Positions 1 to 9,124 of a stretch of 64,000 bases of DNA are shown here, one piece after another. The notes below the pieces were generated by a model. The model did not search any database. It saw nothing but the letters and a program-made list of their open reading frames with translations, and had not been told where the DNA came from. This stretch comes from Spirochaetales bacterium (GTDB lineage: Bacteria; Spirochaetota; Spirochaetia; DSM-2461): the NCBI GenBank assembly GCA_022360655.1, contig JAKSCK010000050.1, positions 62,001 to 126,000 of the forward strand, written 5' to 3'. Positions within the stretch are counted from its first letter, which is position 1. Each line of letters begins with the position of its first letter. The translations under genes were made by a program, and so were the position numbers.

Positions 1-527
1 CGGGCTGGGATGGGATTTTTGCCGGTTTGGCGAATGGTTCCTATGACGGAATCATCAGTGCTGTGACCATCACCGATGAGCGAAAAGCCGCCATGGATTT
101 TTCTCAAGCCTATTTAAATGCTGGACAGATTCTCTTGGTACCGGCCGCCTACGATGGTCCTGCAACTCTCGAATCATTTTCCGACAAAGTTCTTGGTGCC
201 CAACAGGGCACAACTGGTGACTTTGTGATTGAAGATGCCGGTATTGAACGCCGTGGTTATGACGAAATTGGACTAGCCGTTGAAGACCTTGTGAATGGCA
301 ACCTGGATGGAGTTGTGGTGGACTCCATCACAGCAGCTGATTTTGTGGTGATGAATCCAGCCTACGATGGAACACTCAAGGTGATTGGCGAGCCCTTCAC
401 CACCGAAGAATTTGGAATTGCTGTCAAAAAAGGCAATAGCCAGCTCCTTGAACTTGTCAACCAAGGTCTTGCAGCTGTTCTGGAAGATGGAACCCATGAG
501 GAGATTGTTGAGACATGGCTGAGATAG
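1..527 (+). CDS. Amino-acid ABC transporter substrate-binding protein (C-terminal part)
   Basis: The gene runs in from outside the window; the reading frame is open from base 3 with no start. The visible part begins with residues GWDGIFAGLANGSYDG and continues through a stretch (SAVTITDERKAAMDFS) that is the family signature of periplasmic binding proteins for polar amino acids. Such proteins capture an amino acid outside the inner membrane and deliver it to a permease. The last codons overlap the start of the permease gene by 13 bases, so it is the first visible gene of a three-gene import operon. The ligand cannot be told from this fragment. Confidence 0.9.
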   Translation, partial: GWDGIFAGLANGSYDGIISAVTITDERKAAMDFSQAYLNAGQILLVPAAYDGPATLESFSDKVLGAQQGTTGDFVIEDAGIERRGYDEIGLAVEDLVNGNLDGVVVDSITAADFVVMNPAYDGTLKVIGEPFTTEEFGIAVKKGNSQLLELVNQGLAAVLEDGTHEEIVETWLR

Positions 528-1309
528 CACAAGAACGAGCAACAAAGATTTCCATCCATGATGGAGCACTCCTCCCCGTCAAGGGAGAGCGACGAATCAT
601 TGATTCTTGGCGCATCACCATAGCCTTTGCTGTGATGGCCCTGGTGACCTTGGTGATTTTTGCCAAAGAACCCTACGGGCAGATCTTTTCTGTTGTGGTG
701 AAAGGAGCTCCCCTTACCTTTGGAGTCACAGCTGGAGCCATTTTAGGCGCTGTTGTGATTGGCCTTTTCACCGGCCTGGGACAGATTGCCCGAGGAAGGG
801 CTCTTCGCCTGATCTCTGGAGTGTATGTGGAGCTCATCCGGGGCATCCCCCTCTTAGTGCAGTTGATTTTCATCTATTTTGCCCTGGGACGACTCTTCCA
901 ACTTGATGGACTTCCCGCCGCCATCATTGCCCTCTCGATTTGCTATGGGGCCTATATGGGAGAAATCTTTCGGGCTGGGATTCAATCCATCCCCAAGGGG
1001 CAAATGGAGGCTGCCATGGCCCTGGGTCTCACCCGAGGCCAAGCACTGCGTTATGTGATTTTGCCACAAACCATGCGAGTGGTACTCCCTGCCATTGGGA
1101 ATGAGTTCATTGCCATGCTCAAAGACTCCTCCCTGGTTTCGGTCATTGCCCTCCGGGACATTCTCCGTCGGGGAAGAGAGCATGTTTCGCGCACGTTCTT
1201 GTCCTTAGAAACCTACGCCTTGGTGGCCTTGGTGTATCTCATCATCACCCTGGTGCTCTCAAAACTTGTAGCCATCATGGAAGATAGGATGAACAAACAT
1301 GAAGGATAA
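515..1309 (+). CDS. Amino-acid ABC transporter permease (HisM/GlnP family)
   Basis: Inner-membrane subunit of a polar amino-acid importer, 264 residues. It has a first hydrophobic helix near residues 32-50, several more helices, and the EAA cytoplasmic loop that docks the ATPase ([20 protein letters not shown], followed by P and P residues). The ATG lies inside the end of the binding-protein gene, with GAGGAG about 12 bases upstream, and the stop overlaps the ATPase start by 11 bases; this tight overlap supports one co-translated operon. The roughly 35-residue N-terminal cytoplasmic leader before the first helix is longer than in short GlnP proteins. Family assignment is firm; substrate is not known. 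Confidence 0.9.
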   Translation: MAEIAQERATKISIHDGALLPVKGERRIIDSWRITIAFAVMALVTLVIFAKEPYGQIFSVVVKGAPLTFGVTAGAILGAVVIGLFTGLGQIARGRALRLISGVYVELIRGIPLLVQLIFIYFALGRLFQLDGLPAAIIALSICYGAYMGEIFRAGIQSIPKGQMEAAMALGLTRGQALRYVILPQTMRVVLPAIGNEFIAMLKDSSLVSVIALRDILRRGREHVSRTFLSLETYALVALVYLIITLVLSKLVAIMEDRMNKHEG

Positions 1310-2033
1310 TATTGTTGAAATCAAAGGCGCCGAAAAAGACTTTGGCGTGGTGATGGCCCTCAAAGGGGTCAACCTCAATGTTGAACGTGGTGAAGTGGTG
1401 CTCATCATTGGTCCTTCAGGAAGCGGAAAAAGCACCTTACTGCGCAGTGTGAATCATCTGGAAGCTCTCACAGCCGGTAATATCCATGTGGATGGCACCC
1501 CCCTCACCGGTGAGGGAGCGGATATTCGCCAGATCCGCGAAGAAACCGGCATGGTGTTTCAAGATTTCAATCTGTTTCCTCATATGAATGTGATGGAGAA
1601 CATCACCTTGGCTCCCATTAAAGTGAAGGGTCTCTCCAAAAAGCAGGCGGAAAAAAAAGCCGGTGAACTCTTGAAAAAAGTGGGACTGGCTGATCGAGCC
1701 AAGGCCTATCCTGGACAGCTTTCCGGGGGACAGAAGCAGCGGGTGGCCATTGCCCGGGCTCTGGCCATGGAACCCAAAGTGATGCTCTTTGATGAACCCA
1801 CCAGTGCTCTGGATCCTGAAATGGTGAAAGAGGTGCTGGATGTGATGACAGACTTAGCAAAAGGGGGCATGACCATGATGGTGGTGACCCATGAAATGGG
1901 CTTTGCTCGAGCTGCCGCAGACCGGGTGGTGTTCATGGATGAGGGAGAGATTGTGGAGGTGGCTCCACCGGCTCAACTCTTTGATCATCCCCAAGAAGAA
2001 CGCACACGAAAGTTTTTGAAGCACATTTTGTAA
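1299..2033 (+). CDS. Amino-acid ABC transporter ATP-binding protein (GlnQ/HisP family)
   Basis: Cytoplasmic ATPase that powers the importer encoded by the two preceding genes, 244 residues as is usual for the family. Walker A GPSGSGKS is at residues 38-45, the Q-loop in [11 protein letters not shown] near 84-94, the signature LSGGQKQR at 140-147, Walker B with catalytic glutamate in [11 protein letters not shown] at 161-171, and the switch histidine in VTHE. All catalytic residues are intact. The start overlaps the permease stop. A hairpin follows the stop codon within ten bases, so the operon probably ends here. Confidence 0.95.
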   Translation: MKDNIVEIKGAEKDFGVVMALKGVNLNVERGEVVLIIGPSGSGKSTLLRSVNHLEALTAGNIHVDGTPLTGEGADIRQIREETGMVFQDFNLFPHMNVMENITLAPIKVKGLSKKQAEKKAGELLKKVGLADRAKAYPGQLSGGQKQRVAIARALAMEPKVMLFDEPTSALDPEMVKEVLDVMTDLAKGGMTMMVVTHEMGFARAAADRVVFMDEGEIVEVAPPAQLFDHPQEERTRKFLKHIL

Positions 2034-2039
2034 TTCCAT

Positions 2040-2068
2040 GGCTCTTGGGCATGTTTCGCCCAGGAGCC
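2040..2068 (+). terminator. Hairpin after the amino-acid importer operon
   Basis: Arms GGCTCTTGGGC and GCCCAGGAGCC pair over 11 positions (one G-U) around a 7-base loop, seven bases after the stop codon. There is no clear T-run afterwards, so it may act as an mRNA 3' end stabiliser or a weak terminator. Confidence 0.6.
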
Positions 2069-2080
2069 AAAACACTTTCC

Positions 2081-2110
2081 ACCCCGAAGGCTTGCCTGAG
2101 GGGTCGATCT
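2081..2110 (-). repeat. Conserved-flank GACCCC hairpin element, copy 1 (inverted)
   Basis: Read on the minus strand this is AGATCGACCCC followed by a stem interrupted by a mismatch pair and closing with GGGGT. The AGATCGACCCC start is identical to the copies at 3280 and 45873, but this copy points the other way relative to its upstream gene. It is the only inverted member seen. Confidence 0.5.
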
Positions 2111-2149
2111 AAGAACATGATTTATCCACCATAGAAAAAGAGGTTCAGC

Positions 2150-3271
2150 ATGCGCGATTTTGCCCTAGAGGCCTATTTCTCCCAGTGGGAATTCACAGCG
2201 AAGCATCATATGACGGCCTCGGATGCCCAGAGTATGAGCATTCAAGAATTGCTCAATCTGGCGGGTGAGGGAGCCCAAGAAGAACTGGAACAATGCTGGC
2301 TTGGCTACACTCCCACCTGGGGAGATGAGGAATTGCGGGATTTAATTGCGCAAAACTACGAGCGGATTCAAAGCTCCCAAGTGCTCTGTTTTGCTGGTGC
2401 GGAAGAGGGCCTTTATGTGGCCATGCGCACCCTTCTCCAGCCCGGTGATCACATGGTGGTGTTCACCCCCAATTACCAGGCGGCAGAATCGGTTCCTGAG
2501 GACATCGGTGTGACCATCACCGGAGTGGATTTACGGCCTGAGAATGATTGGTGTCCCCAACCCCAGGAACTGAAAGCAGCCATCACTGCCAACACCCGAC
2601 TGGTTTCGGTGAATTTTCCCAATAACCCCACTGGCTCCATTCCCAGTCAGGAACTGTGGATGGACATCATTGAGATTTGCCGCCACCACAACCTGTATTT
2701 GTTCAGTGATGAGGTGTACCGGGGACTGGAACTCCATCCGCACCACCGTCTTCCCCAGGCCACCGATGTTTATGAGAAGGCCCTGTCTTTGAATGTGCTG
2801 TCCAAATCCTATGGATTCCCAGGCCTCCGTTTGGGATGGATTGCCTGTCAAGAAGCCAAACTCTTGGGTGAGATGGAACGCTATAAACATTACCTGTCCA
2901 TCTGCAATCCGTCTCCCACAGAAACCTTAGGCAAAATGGTGCTTCGCCATGGTTCAAAAATATGGGAGAAAAATCGTCAGCTCATTGCCAGCAATCTGGA
3001 TATTTTGGATGACTTTTTTGCGCATTACCCCCATCTTTTTGAATGGAAACGCCCTCAGGGAGGATGTGTGGCATTTCCTCGTTACCTGGGCGCAGAAGGG
3101 GCCCAAACCTTCTGTCAAAAACTTGTGCAAGAACAGGGGGTTCTGCTTCTTCCTCCTTCGGTGTATGACACCAGCTATGGCCCCTCCCATCCCCAGCACT
3201 TCCGCATAGGCTTTGGCCGAAAGAACATCCAAGAAGGATTAGAGGCCATGAAAGGCGGTTTATCTGTGTAG
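2150..3271 (+). CDS. PLP-dependent aminotransferase, class I/II
   Basis: Fold-type I aminotransferase of 373 residues, predicted cytoplasmic. The PLP-binding region is clear: NFPNNPTG near residues 155-162, SDEVY at 186-190, and the Schiff-base lysine K219 in LSKSYGFPGLRLGW; a substrate-carboxylate arginine probably lies in FRIGFGRKN near the C-terminus. Family members transfer an amino group from an amino acid to a 2-oxo acid. AGAGG six bases before the ATG fixes the start. It follows the amino-acid importer but is separated from it by two hairpins, so shared function is only suggestive. The exact substrate cannot be called. Confidence 0.85.
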   Translation: MRDFALEAYFSQWEFTAKHHMTASDAQSMSIQELLNLAGEGAQEELEQCWLGYTPTWGDEELRDLIAQNYERIQSSQVLCFAGAEEGLYVAMRTLLQPGDHMVVFTPNYQAAESVPEDIGVTITGVDLRPENDWCPQPQELKAAITANTRLVSVNFPNNPTGSIPSQELWMDIIEICRHHNLYLFSDEVYRGLELHPHHRLPQATDVYEKALSLNVLSKSYGFPGLRLGWIACQEAKLLGEMERYKHYLSICNPSPTETLGKMVLRHGSKIWEKNRQLIASNLDILDDFFAHYPHLFEWKRPQGGCVAFPRYLGAEGAQTFCQKLVQEQGVLLLPPSVYDTSYGPSHPQHFRIGFGRKNIQEGLEAMKGGLSV

Positions 3272-3279
3272 AAGGAATC

Positions 3280-3305
3280 AGATCGACCCCGCCAAGGGCG
3301 GGGTC
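3280..3305 (+). repeat. Conserved-flank GACCCC hairpin element, copy 2
   Basis: AGATC leads into GACCCCGCC, loop AAG, GGCGGGGTC: nine perfect pairs, starting nine bases after the aminotransferase stop. A T-rich stretch follows (CTATGTCTTTTTCCCC), so it can work as an intrinsic terminator. Confidence 0.75.
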
Positions 3306-3363
3306 CTATGTCTTTTTCCCCTTTTCCCTTTACCCACAAACTCCTGGCTCGTATCTTGAGAAG

Positions 3364-5214
3364 ATGCCAAAGTCCTCAAAGAACACATCTTCTGGTTCCT
3401 ATCATCGGGAATTGGGAGCACTCAAACCTTATTTTGCCCGCTATTGGCCCGCCTATGCTTTGGGTCTTTTCTTTCTCATCCTCACCGATTTTGGTCAAAT
3501 CGTGATTCCCCGCATTGTGGGTGCTGCTGTGGACATCATTGCCACCCAGCCCAATGCAAAGGTGGTGGGTCAGCGAATGCTATGGGTGGTGGGATTGGCC
3601 CTTTTGGTGGCCCTGGGCCGTTATGGCTGGCGCAACTTCATCATTGGTTCCGCCCGACGCATTGAGAATGATTTGCGCCGGGATTATTACAACAAACTCA
3701 CCACCTTGGGTCCATCATTCTATGGGCAACACAAAGTGGGGGATTTGATGGCCCGGGCCACCAATGATTTGCATTCCATTCGCATGGCCACAGGCATGGC
3801 CCTGATTGCTCTTGTGGATGGAGTCTTCATGAGCCTGGTGATCATCCTGGCCCTCTTCATCAACTATGGGTCCCTGGCCATTCTTCTGATTCTTCCCCTT
3901 CCCCTCATCACCGCCATGGCCTTGTTCTTAGGAAAACTCATTGGGCCCATTTTCAAAAAGGTTCAAGAGCGATTTGCCCGCATCAGCGAGCATGTCCAGG
4001 AAACCTTGGCTGGTATTCGTGTCATCAAATCCTTTGCCAAAGAAGAGCGGTCGCTCCAAAGCTTTGGAACCATCAATACCGAATACGGCAAGGCCAACAT
4101 GGAGATGGTGCGATTCTGGGGCATGCTCTTTCCAGCCATGAGTTTTATTGCCGGGCTTTCTACCCTTTCTCTGCTCTTCTTTGGGGGAAGGAATGTGATT
4201 GATGGACGTCTGAGTCCTGGGGAATTTGTCACGGCTTTAGCGTATTTGGGCATGCTCTTATGGCCGGCCATGGGTGCCGGTTGGGTGGTGAACATGATGC
4301 AGCGGGGGGCGGCTTCCATGAAACGCATCAATGAGGTGCTGCGCCAAGAACCCACCATCACCGATGCCCCTCAGGCCTCCAACACCCCCCCAAAGGGGTC
4401 CATCCAATTCAAGAACACCTCCTACCGCTATCCGTTGGTTCCGGAAAGAGCAACTGAGGAAACAACCAAGAATCAAAGATCCTCTTCTTCAAAGTTGGCA
4501 CAGGACAGCCTTCCCCCCAGGATTCTTCAAGATGTGAATTTCACGGTGGAACAAGGGGAGAACTTTGGCATTCTGGGGCCCACTGGAAGCGGGAAATCCA
4601 CCCTGATGAAGCTCATCCCCCGACTCTTAGACCCCCCCGAGAACAGCCTTCTCATTGGTCAGGAAGACATTCGGACTCTTCGACGCAATGCCCTTCGCCG
4701 AAGCATTGCCATGGTGCCCCAGGACATTTTCCTCTTCTCTGAAACCATCCGAGAGAACATTCTCTTCTCCAAGCCCCAGGCCACATCTGAAGAACTGGAG
4801 CAGGCCGTGGATGCCGCCGGTCTCCGTGCCGACCTTCCCTTCTTCCCCCAGGGGCTGGAAACCCAGGTTGGAGAGAAAGGCGTCACCCTCTCCGGTGGGC
4901 AAAAACAGCGCATTGCCATAGCCCGGGCCCTGATTGCCAATCCAGAAATCCTATTATTGGATGATGCTCTTTCCGCTGTGGATGCTGAAACAGAGGAACG
5001 CATCCTCGAAAACATCTTTACCCTCCGCACCGGACGCACCACCGTGATGGTGAGCCATCGCGTGTCCGCCTTGGCCCGTTGTCAACGCAGCGTTGTGCTA
5101 GAAGAGGGACGAATCACTGCCACTGGAACCCATGAAGAATTGCTGAAGAACAGCCCCTTCTACGCCAATGTGGCCCGTCTTCAAAGTCTTGAGGAGGGCA
5201 TGGATCATGCATAA
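3364..5214 (+). CDS. ABC exporter half-transporter, degenerate-site subunit (MdlA-like)
   Basis: Membrane exporter subunit, 616 residues: six-helix domain at about 25-320, then a nucleotide-binding domain. Walker A GPTGSGKS is at 405-412, Q-loop in VPQDIFLF at 451-458, signature LSGGQ at 509-513. Walker B reads LLLDD (530-534), so the catalytic glutamate is an aspartate (D534), as in the degenerate-site subunit of heterodimeric exporters. The partner is the next gene, overlapping by eight bases. An insert of about 25 polar residues (359-384) sits early in the ATPase domain and is unusual. Members export lipids or hydrophobic drugs; the substrate here is unknown. The start has only a weak ribosome site. 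Confidence 0.88.
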   Translation: MPKSSKNTSSGSYHRELGALKPYFARYWPAYALGLFFLILTDFGQIVIPRIVGAAVDIIATQPNAKVVGQRMLWVVGLALLVALGRYGWRNFIIGSARRIENDLRRDYYNKLTTLGPSFYGQHKVGDLMARATNDLHSIRMATGMALIALVDGVFMSLVIILALFINYGSLAILLILPLPLITAMALFLGKLIGPIFKKVQERFARISEHVQETLAGIRVIKSFAKEERSLQSFGTINTEYGKANMEMVRFWGMLFPAMSFIAGLSTLSLLFFGGRNVIDGRLSPGEFVTALAYLGMLLWPAMGAGWVVNMMQRGAASMKRINEVLRQEPTITDAPQASNTPPKGSIQFKNTSYRYPLVPERATEETTKNQRSSSSKLAQDSLPPRILQDVNFTVEQGENFGILGPTGSGKSTLMKLIPRLLDPPENSLLIGQEDIRTLRRNALRRSIAMVPQDIFLFSETIRENILFSKPQATSEELEQAVDAAGLRADLPFFPQGLETQVGEKGVTLSGGQKQRIAIARALIANPEILLLDDALSAVDAETEERILENIFTLRTGRTTVMVSHRVSALARCQRSVVLEEGRITATGTHEELLKNSPFYANVARLQSLEEGMDHA

Positions 5215-7318
5215 AAAGATTCAACGTTCAACAACCGTATTGGGAAGACTTCTCTCCTACCTCTCCCCCTACCGCACCATGGTGGCCCTCACCCTGGTGG
5301 CCCTCCTTCTGGCCACTGCAGCAGAGCTCACCCTTCCCGTGGTGATTAAACGCACCTTGGATGAGCATGTACTCAACAGCCAGCTTCGATTAGAGGTTTC
5401 CACACTCAAAGAATTTTTGAATTCTTCCACCTTTGAGGAACAACCCTTGAGTCCTCAAGAAGCCCAGGCCCTCCTTCAGGATGGGGAGCTGTTTGGCTCC
5501 TCCCTGTTCCTCCCCCCCAGCCGACTTCTTGAAATTGGCGGTGAATTGGCTCAACAGGGCCGGGAGGAAGGATGGATTGATGCCATGAATTGGCATCTGT
5601 TTACTTCCTCTCCAGAAACCGCTGCCATTGAAGAGTCCCAACCACAACTCTTCCTTTCCCAAGGAGATCGCCGGGCCATACTCAGCTCAGAACTCTCGAA
5701 ACTTCCCCCAGAAGTAAGACGTCAACTGCGCCAGGAGGACTTGAGTTGGCTGAGCAAAGCCTCCCTGCTCTACCTGGGACTTTTGGCCACCGTCCTGATT
5801 TTCACCTTTGCTCAGGTGTACGCCGCCTCGTGGATCGGTCAACGGGTCATGGCCGACCTTCGCCAAGGTCTGTTGGGGCATGTCATGGGGCAAAGCCTCT
5901 CCTATCTGGGACGCACCCCAGTGGGAAGTCTGGTGTCCCGGGTGGCCAATGATGTGGAAACCATCAATGAATTCTTCACCAATGTGACCGTGTCCTTCCT
6001 CCGAGATGGCGCTGTGATGATTGGCGTGGTGACCGTACTCTTTGCTCTAGACTCCCGACTGGCTCTCGTGGCCCTCATCGCCCTCATTCCCGCCCTATTC
6101 CTCATTGTGTTTTTTCGCTCCCGCATGCTGGAATCCTTCCGAAAAGTCCGGGAACGGGTGAGTGCGGTGAACACCTACCTTTCGGAACGCATCAGCGGCA
6201 TGGCCACCCTCCAACTCTTCACCGCCCAAAAACGGAGCCGTCAGGAATTCCAAGAAAAATCAGATGATTTATTAGACGCGGAATTGGGCCAAATGCGCAT
6301 CATGGCCGTATTCCGCCCCATCATTGACCTCATCTCTTCCACCGCTGTGGCCCTCATCATCTGGTATGCCGCAGGTCTTGGAGAACGCAATGTCATCACC
6401 TTGGGAGTACTCATTGCCTTTGTGGAACTGCTCCAAAAGTTCTTCCAACCGGTTTCCGACATTGCGGAAAAATTCAACATACTCCAATCCGCCATGGCCG
6501 GTGGCGAGCGCATCTTCAAACTGATGGATGAATCGGAAAAAATCCCAGATGAAGGAACGCATCCCCTCACCACCGTGCAAGGAAATCTGCAGTTTGAATC
6601 TGTGCATTTCTCCTATGTCCCCGGAGAACCCGTGCTCAAGGGACTAAACTTTTCCATACCAGCCGGATCCACCGTGGCCATTGTGGGAGCCACAGGATCG
6701 GGGAAAACCACCATTGCCAACCTGCTCACCCGTCTTTGGGATCCCAGTCAGGGGCGCATACTCCTCGATGGAAAAGACCTCACCACCCTTCCCCTTTCCC
6801 AACTACGCCAGGCCATCCAGCCCGTGCAGCAGGATGTGTTTCTCTTTGCCGGAACCATTGCTGAAAACATCGCCTTAGGCCTGCCCTTGGATGACCAAGC
6901 CATTCAAAATGCTGCCCGTCTGGCTCGGGCCCATGAATTCATCCAATCCCTCCCCCAGGGCTATGCCACCCCAGTGGCAGAGAACGCCTCCAATCTCTCC
7001 GCCGGACAGCGTCAGCTCATCGCCTTTGCCCGCATCATTGCCCATGACCCGGCCCTCATCATCCTGGATGAAGCCACAGCCAACGTGGACACCGCCACCG
7101 AACACCTTCTTCAAGAAGGCCTTGAAACACTCCTTGAACACCGCACGGCCCTGGTGATTGCCCACCGGCTATCCACCATACGCCAGGCCAACCTCATCAT
7201 GGTGCTGGGACATGGACAGGTGGTGGAATCCGGCACCCATGAGGAGCTGATGGCACTCAATGGCAGCTACCGTCGTCTCTATGAAATACAATTTGCAGAG
7301 GAAGAAACCACCTCATAA
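5207..7318 (+). CDS. ABC exporter half-transporter, catalytic subunit (MdlB-like) with large external insert
   Basis: Partner of the preceding gene, 703 residues from the ATG at 5207, chosen because GAGGAGGG lies eight bases upstream and the reading overlaps the previous stop by eight bases. Walker A GATGSGKT is at 494-501, Walker B LIILDE at 617-622 with intact glutamate, while the signature is LSAGQ (597-601) instead of LSGGQ. Combined with the aspartate in the partner, this gives one degenerate and one active ATP site. Residues about 56-180, between helices 1 and 2, form a polar insert of roughly 125 residues facing the periplasm; normal half-transporters have a short loop there. Confidence 0.88.
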   Translation: MHKKIQRSTTVLGRLLSYLSPYRTMVALTLVALLLATAAELTLPVVIKRTLDEHVLNSQLRLEVSTLKEFLNSSTFEEQPLSPQEAQALLQDGELFGSSLFLPPSRLLEIGGELAQQGREEGWIDAMNWHLFTSSPETAAIEESQPQLFLSQGDRRAILSSELSKLPPEVRRQLRQEDLSWLSKASLLYLGLLATVLIFTFAQVYAASWIGQRVMADLRQGLLGHVMGQSLSYLGRTPVGSLVSRVANDVETINEFFTNVTVSFLRDGAVMIGVVTVLFALDSRLALVALIALIPALFLIVFFRSRMLESFRKVRERVSAVNTYLSERISGMATLQLFTAQKRSRQEFQEKSDDLLDAELGQMRIMAVFRPIIDLISSTAVALIIWYAAGLGERNVITLGVLIAFVELLQKFFQPVSDIAEKFNILQSAMAGGERIFKLMDESEKIPDEGTHPLTTVQGNLQFESVHFSYVPGEPVLKGLNFSIPAGSTVAIVGATGSGKTTIANLLTRLWDPSQGRILLDGKDLTTLPLSQLRQAIQPVQQDVFLFAGTIAENIALGLPLDDQAIQNAARLARAHEFIQSLPQGYATPVAENASNLSAGQRQLIAFARIIAHDPALIILDEATANVDTATEHLLQEGLETLLEHRTALVIAHRLSTIRQANLIMVLGHGQVVESGTHEELMALNGSYRRLYEIQFAEEETTS

Positions 7319-7327
7319 ACAGCCCTT

Positions 7328-7358
7328 AGACCGACCCCGGGGCCGGAAGCCCCGGGGT
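7328..7358 (+). repeat. Conserved-flank GACCCC hairpin element, copy 3
   Basis: AGACCG leads into ACCCCGGGGC, loop CGGAA, GCCCCGGGGT: ten perfect pairs, ten bases after the exporter stop. No T-run follows, so a plain intrinsic-terminator role is incomplete; a stronger terminator comes 30 bases later. Confidence 0.7.
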
Positions 7359-7390
7359 GCTTACCCAAGGTTTGTTCAACCATGGCATAA

Positions 7391-7418
7391 AAAAAGGGCC
7401 CCCTCCGGGGGCCCTTTT
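7391..7418. terminator. Bidirectional terminator between convergent genes
   Basis: GGGCCCCC and GGGGGCCC pair perfectly around a TCC loop, flanked by A5 on the left and T4 on the right. It can stop transcripts of the exporter operon (+) and of the outer-membrane protein gene (-). Confidence 0.85.
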
Positions 7419-7436
7419 CATTGTGATTCTCTTTTC

Positions 7437-8822
7437 TTAGAAATGAAGTCGAACCAAAACATCCGCACCAATGGGCATTTGGCCAAAGCGACGCGTTTTA
7501 AACACTTCATCATGGACTTTCACTTCACCAAAAACTTCAAGGATGAAGAGATCAGCACCAAGTCCTAAGCTCAAGTAGTGGTTGTAGTACTGAGCTCCAG
7601 CCTCAAGAATGCCAAAGAGGGTGAAATTGGCTCCAAATCGCATATGTCCCAGGCTGCGGTTCAAGGCCTCACCAAAATTATCCTCATACTTGATGACATC
7701 TTGGGCATAGCCAATCACATTGTATAAGTCAAAGCTGAACCGAGGCACAAAAACCTTCCAATCAGGCTGCCAGGTGATACCAGCATCCATGTCCAAGGTC
7801 ACTTTGTAATCCAATTTTGATGCAAAGAAAGCACCACTGGAAAAGAGGCCAGCATAACCATTAGCCATGCGGCTGTAATCCACTTCGGTGGATCCCACCA
7901 CATCGTTAAACACCACACCCACACCAAGCTCCGGAGTGGGTCGCCAAAGAGCACCCACATCCACGCCCCAGGAATACCCATAAAGAAGGGAGTTAGGGCC
8001 ATTGATGAGTGATTCAAAATCCGTTGCAGGAATAGGAGCGGAATTGCGTGCCAGAACACCGTAGTTCCCGGTGATACCCAGGGCCAATTTTCCCTCAAAG
8101 AGTTCAAATCCTCCACCCGCAATCACACCCAATTCGCTGTGTACACTGTCTAAGGAAAACGATCGGTTCGATGGATCGATGTTGAAATCACCGGCACCTT
8201 GAACATAAACTCCCGCACCAAAACCATCAATCAAGAATCCCATGTTTCCAGAAACAAGCGTTGACATGGAAATATTCTGGGGTAAGGCATTGTAGAATGC
8301 TTTTGCCTCATCACTCTCAGGTTCGTTAAAAATTTTCTCAACTTTATTCCGCAGGATGGTTTGTTCAGAAGAGTTGTCCGCGAGTTTTTGTGCGGCCTTC
8401 TCCACGGCATCCCGGTCCTTCCAGTTGACAGATGAGGGATCTAAACTCGTTCCATTAAAGAGAGAATCGATAAGGGCATCATTAATGACTCCCGCATCAT
8501 AGAGCTTGGAAAGATCCTTTCCAATCCTTTCAACAGAATTGAGAGAAAAGTCCGTGTCGGCATCCAGCTGCAACTCCTGACTGAGAGTGGTCATTGTTGC
8601 AATAAGACGCACATCATCCGGCTTTGCTCGCAAACCTCCACGACTGGAAATCTCAAAAGCACTTTCCCCTGCTACACCAGCCGGGTTTATGAAGAGGGAT
8701 TGAAATCCTCCACGTTCCCCAATGAAGGGGTCGGTCACAACTTTTTCGGTTTCAAAAAGGGTTCCTGCAAACAGCATCAACGGCAATGCCTGCAAGACGC
8801 TCAATAGGAGCAGTCTTTTCAT
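7437..8822 (-). CDS. Predicted outer-membrane beta-barrel protein (NPAG motif)
   Basis: 461 residues from the ATG at 8822, chosen because AGGAGG lies just upstream and the protein then begins with a signal peptide (MKRLLLLSVLQALPLMLFAG). After it comes FINPAGVAG, a motif seen near the N-terminus of FadL/PorV/TraF-like barrels and related spirochaete surface proteins. The C-terminal half alternates polar and hydrophobic residues with many glycines and ends in phenylalanine (VLVRLHF), the usual barrel insertion signal. A middle segment (about 85-180) is helical and charged. No function can be named; a porin or surface role is inferred. It is monocistronic, with a hairpin in its 5' leader. Confidence 0.7.
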   Translation of the reverse strand: MKRLLLLSVLQALPLMLFAGTLFETEKVVTDPFIGERGGFQSLFINPAGVAGESAFEISSRGGLRAKPDDVRLIATMTTLSQELQLDADTDFSLNSVERIGKDLSKLYDAGVINDALIDSLFNGTSLDPSSVNWKDRDAVEKAAQKLADNSSEQTILRNKVEKIFNEPESDEAKAFYNALPQNISMSTLVSGNMGFLIDGFGAGVYVQGAGDFNIDPSNRSFSLDSVHSELGVIAGGGFELFEGKLALGITGNYGVLARNSAPIPATDFESLINGPNSLLYGYSWGVDVGALWRPTPELGVGVVFNDVVGSTEVDYSRMANGYAGLFSSGAFFASKLDYKVTLDMDAGITWQPDWKVFVPRFSFDLYNVIGYAQDVIKYEDNFGEALNRSLGHMRFGANFTLFGILEAGAQYYNHYLSLGLGADLFILEVFGEVKVHDEVFKTRRFGQMPIGADVLVRLHF

Positions 8823-8835
8823 CGTTTTACCTCCT

Positions 8836-8854
8836 GATCCCTTCGGTAGGGATC
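8836..8854 (-). promoter_or_regulatory. Leader hairpin just upstream of the ribosome site
   Basis: GATCCCT and AGGGATC pair perfectly around a five-base loop, ending next to the AGGAGG of the outer-membrane protein gene. Its position suggests control of translation or message stability of an abundant envelope protein; this is inference. Confidence 0.45.
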
Positions 8855-9124
8855 GGCTTCTGGCCGTATTATGTCTTCGCAACTTTTTGCAATGTTCGTG
8901 CCAAAAGGCCACTACCGCTGATTCTTATGAAGAATTGTGGCGTATCTGGAATCTATCACAGGTAGAACAGTAAATTGAAGCATTTTACTGTCTTTTCGCA
9001 TGGTGGAGTGACACTGTTCACGAAAAACGTGCACAAAAAGATACAGTAGAAGGAATATTTCTACTCCTTTTCTTAGCCATCGGACAGGAGGGCACAGTCT
9101 GAACGGATGCATTAGAGTAGGAAT
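8855..9124. other. Divergent intergenic region with two inverted repeats
   Basis: No gene is visible here. It separates the outer-membrane protein gene (-) from the PsuG-like gene (+). Two inverted repeats stand out: GTTCACG/CGTGCAC at 9016-9034 (one mismatch, A5 spacer) and AGTAGAA/TTCTACT at 9045-9065 (perfect, 7-base spacer). Either could be an operator or a leader structure. Confidence 0.4.
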
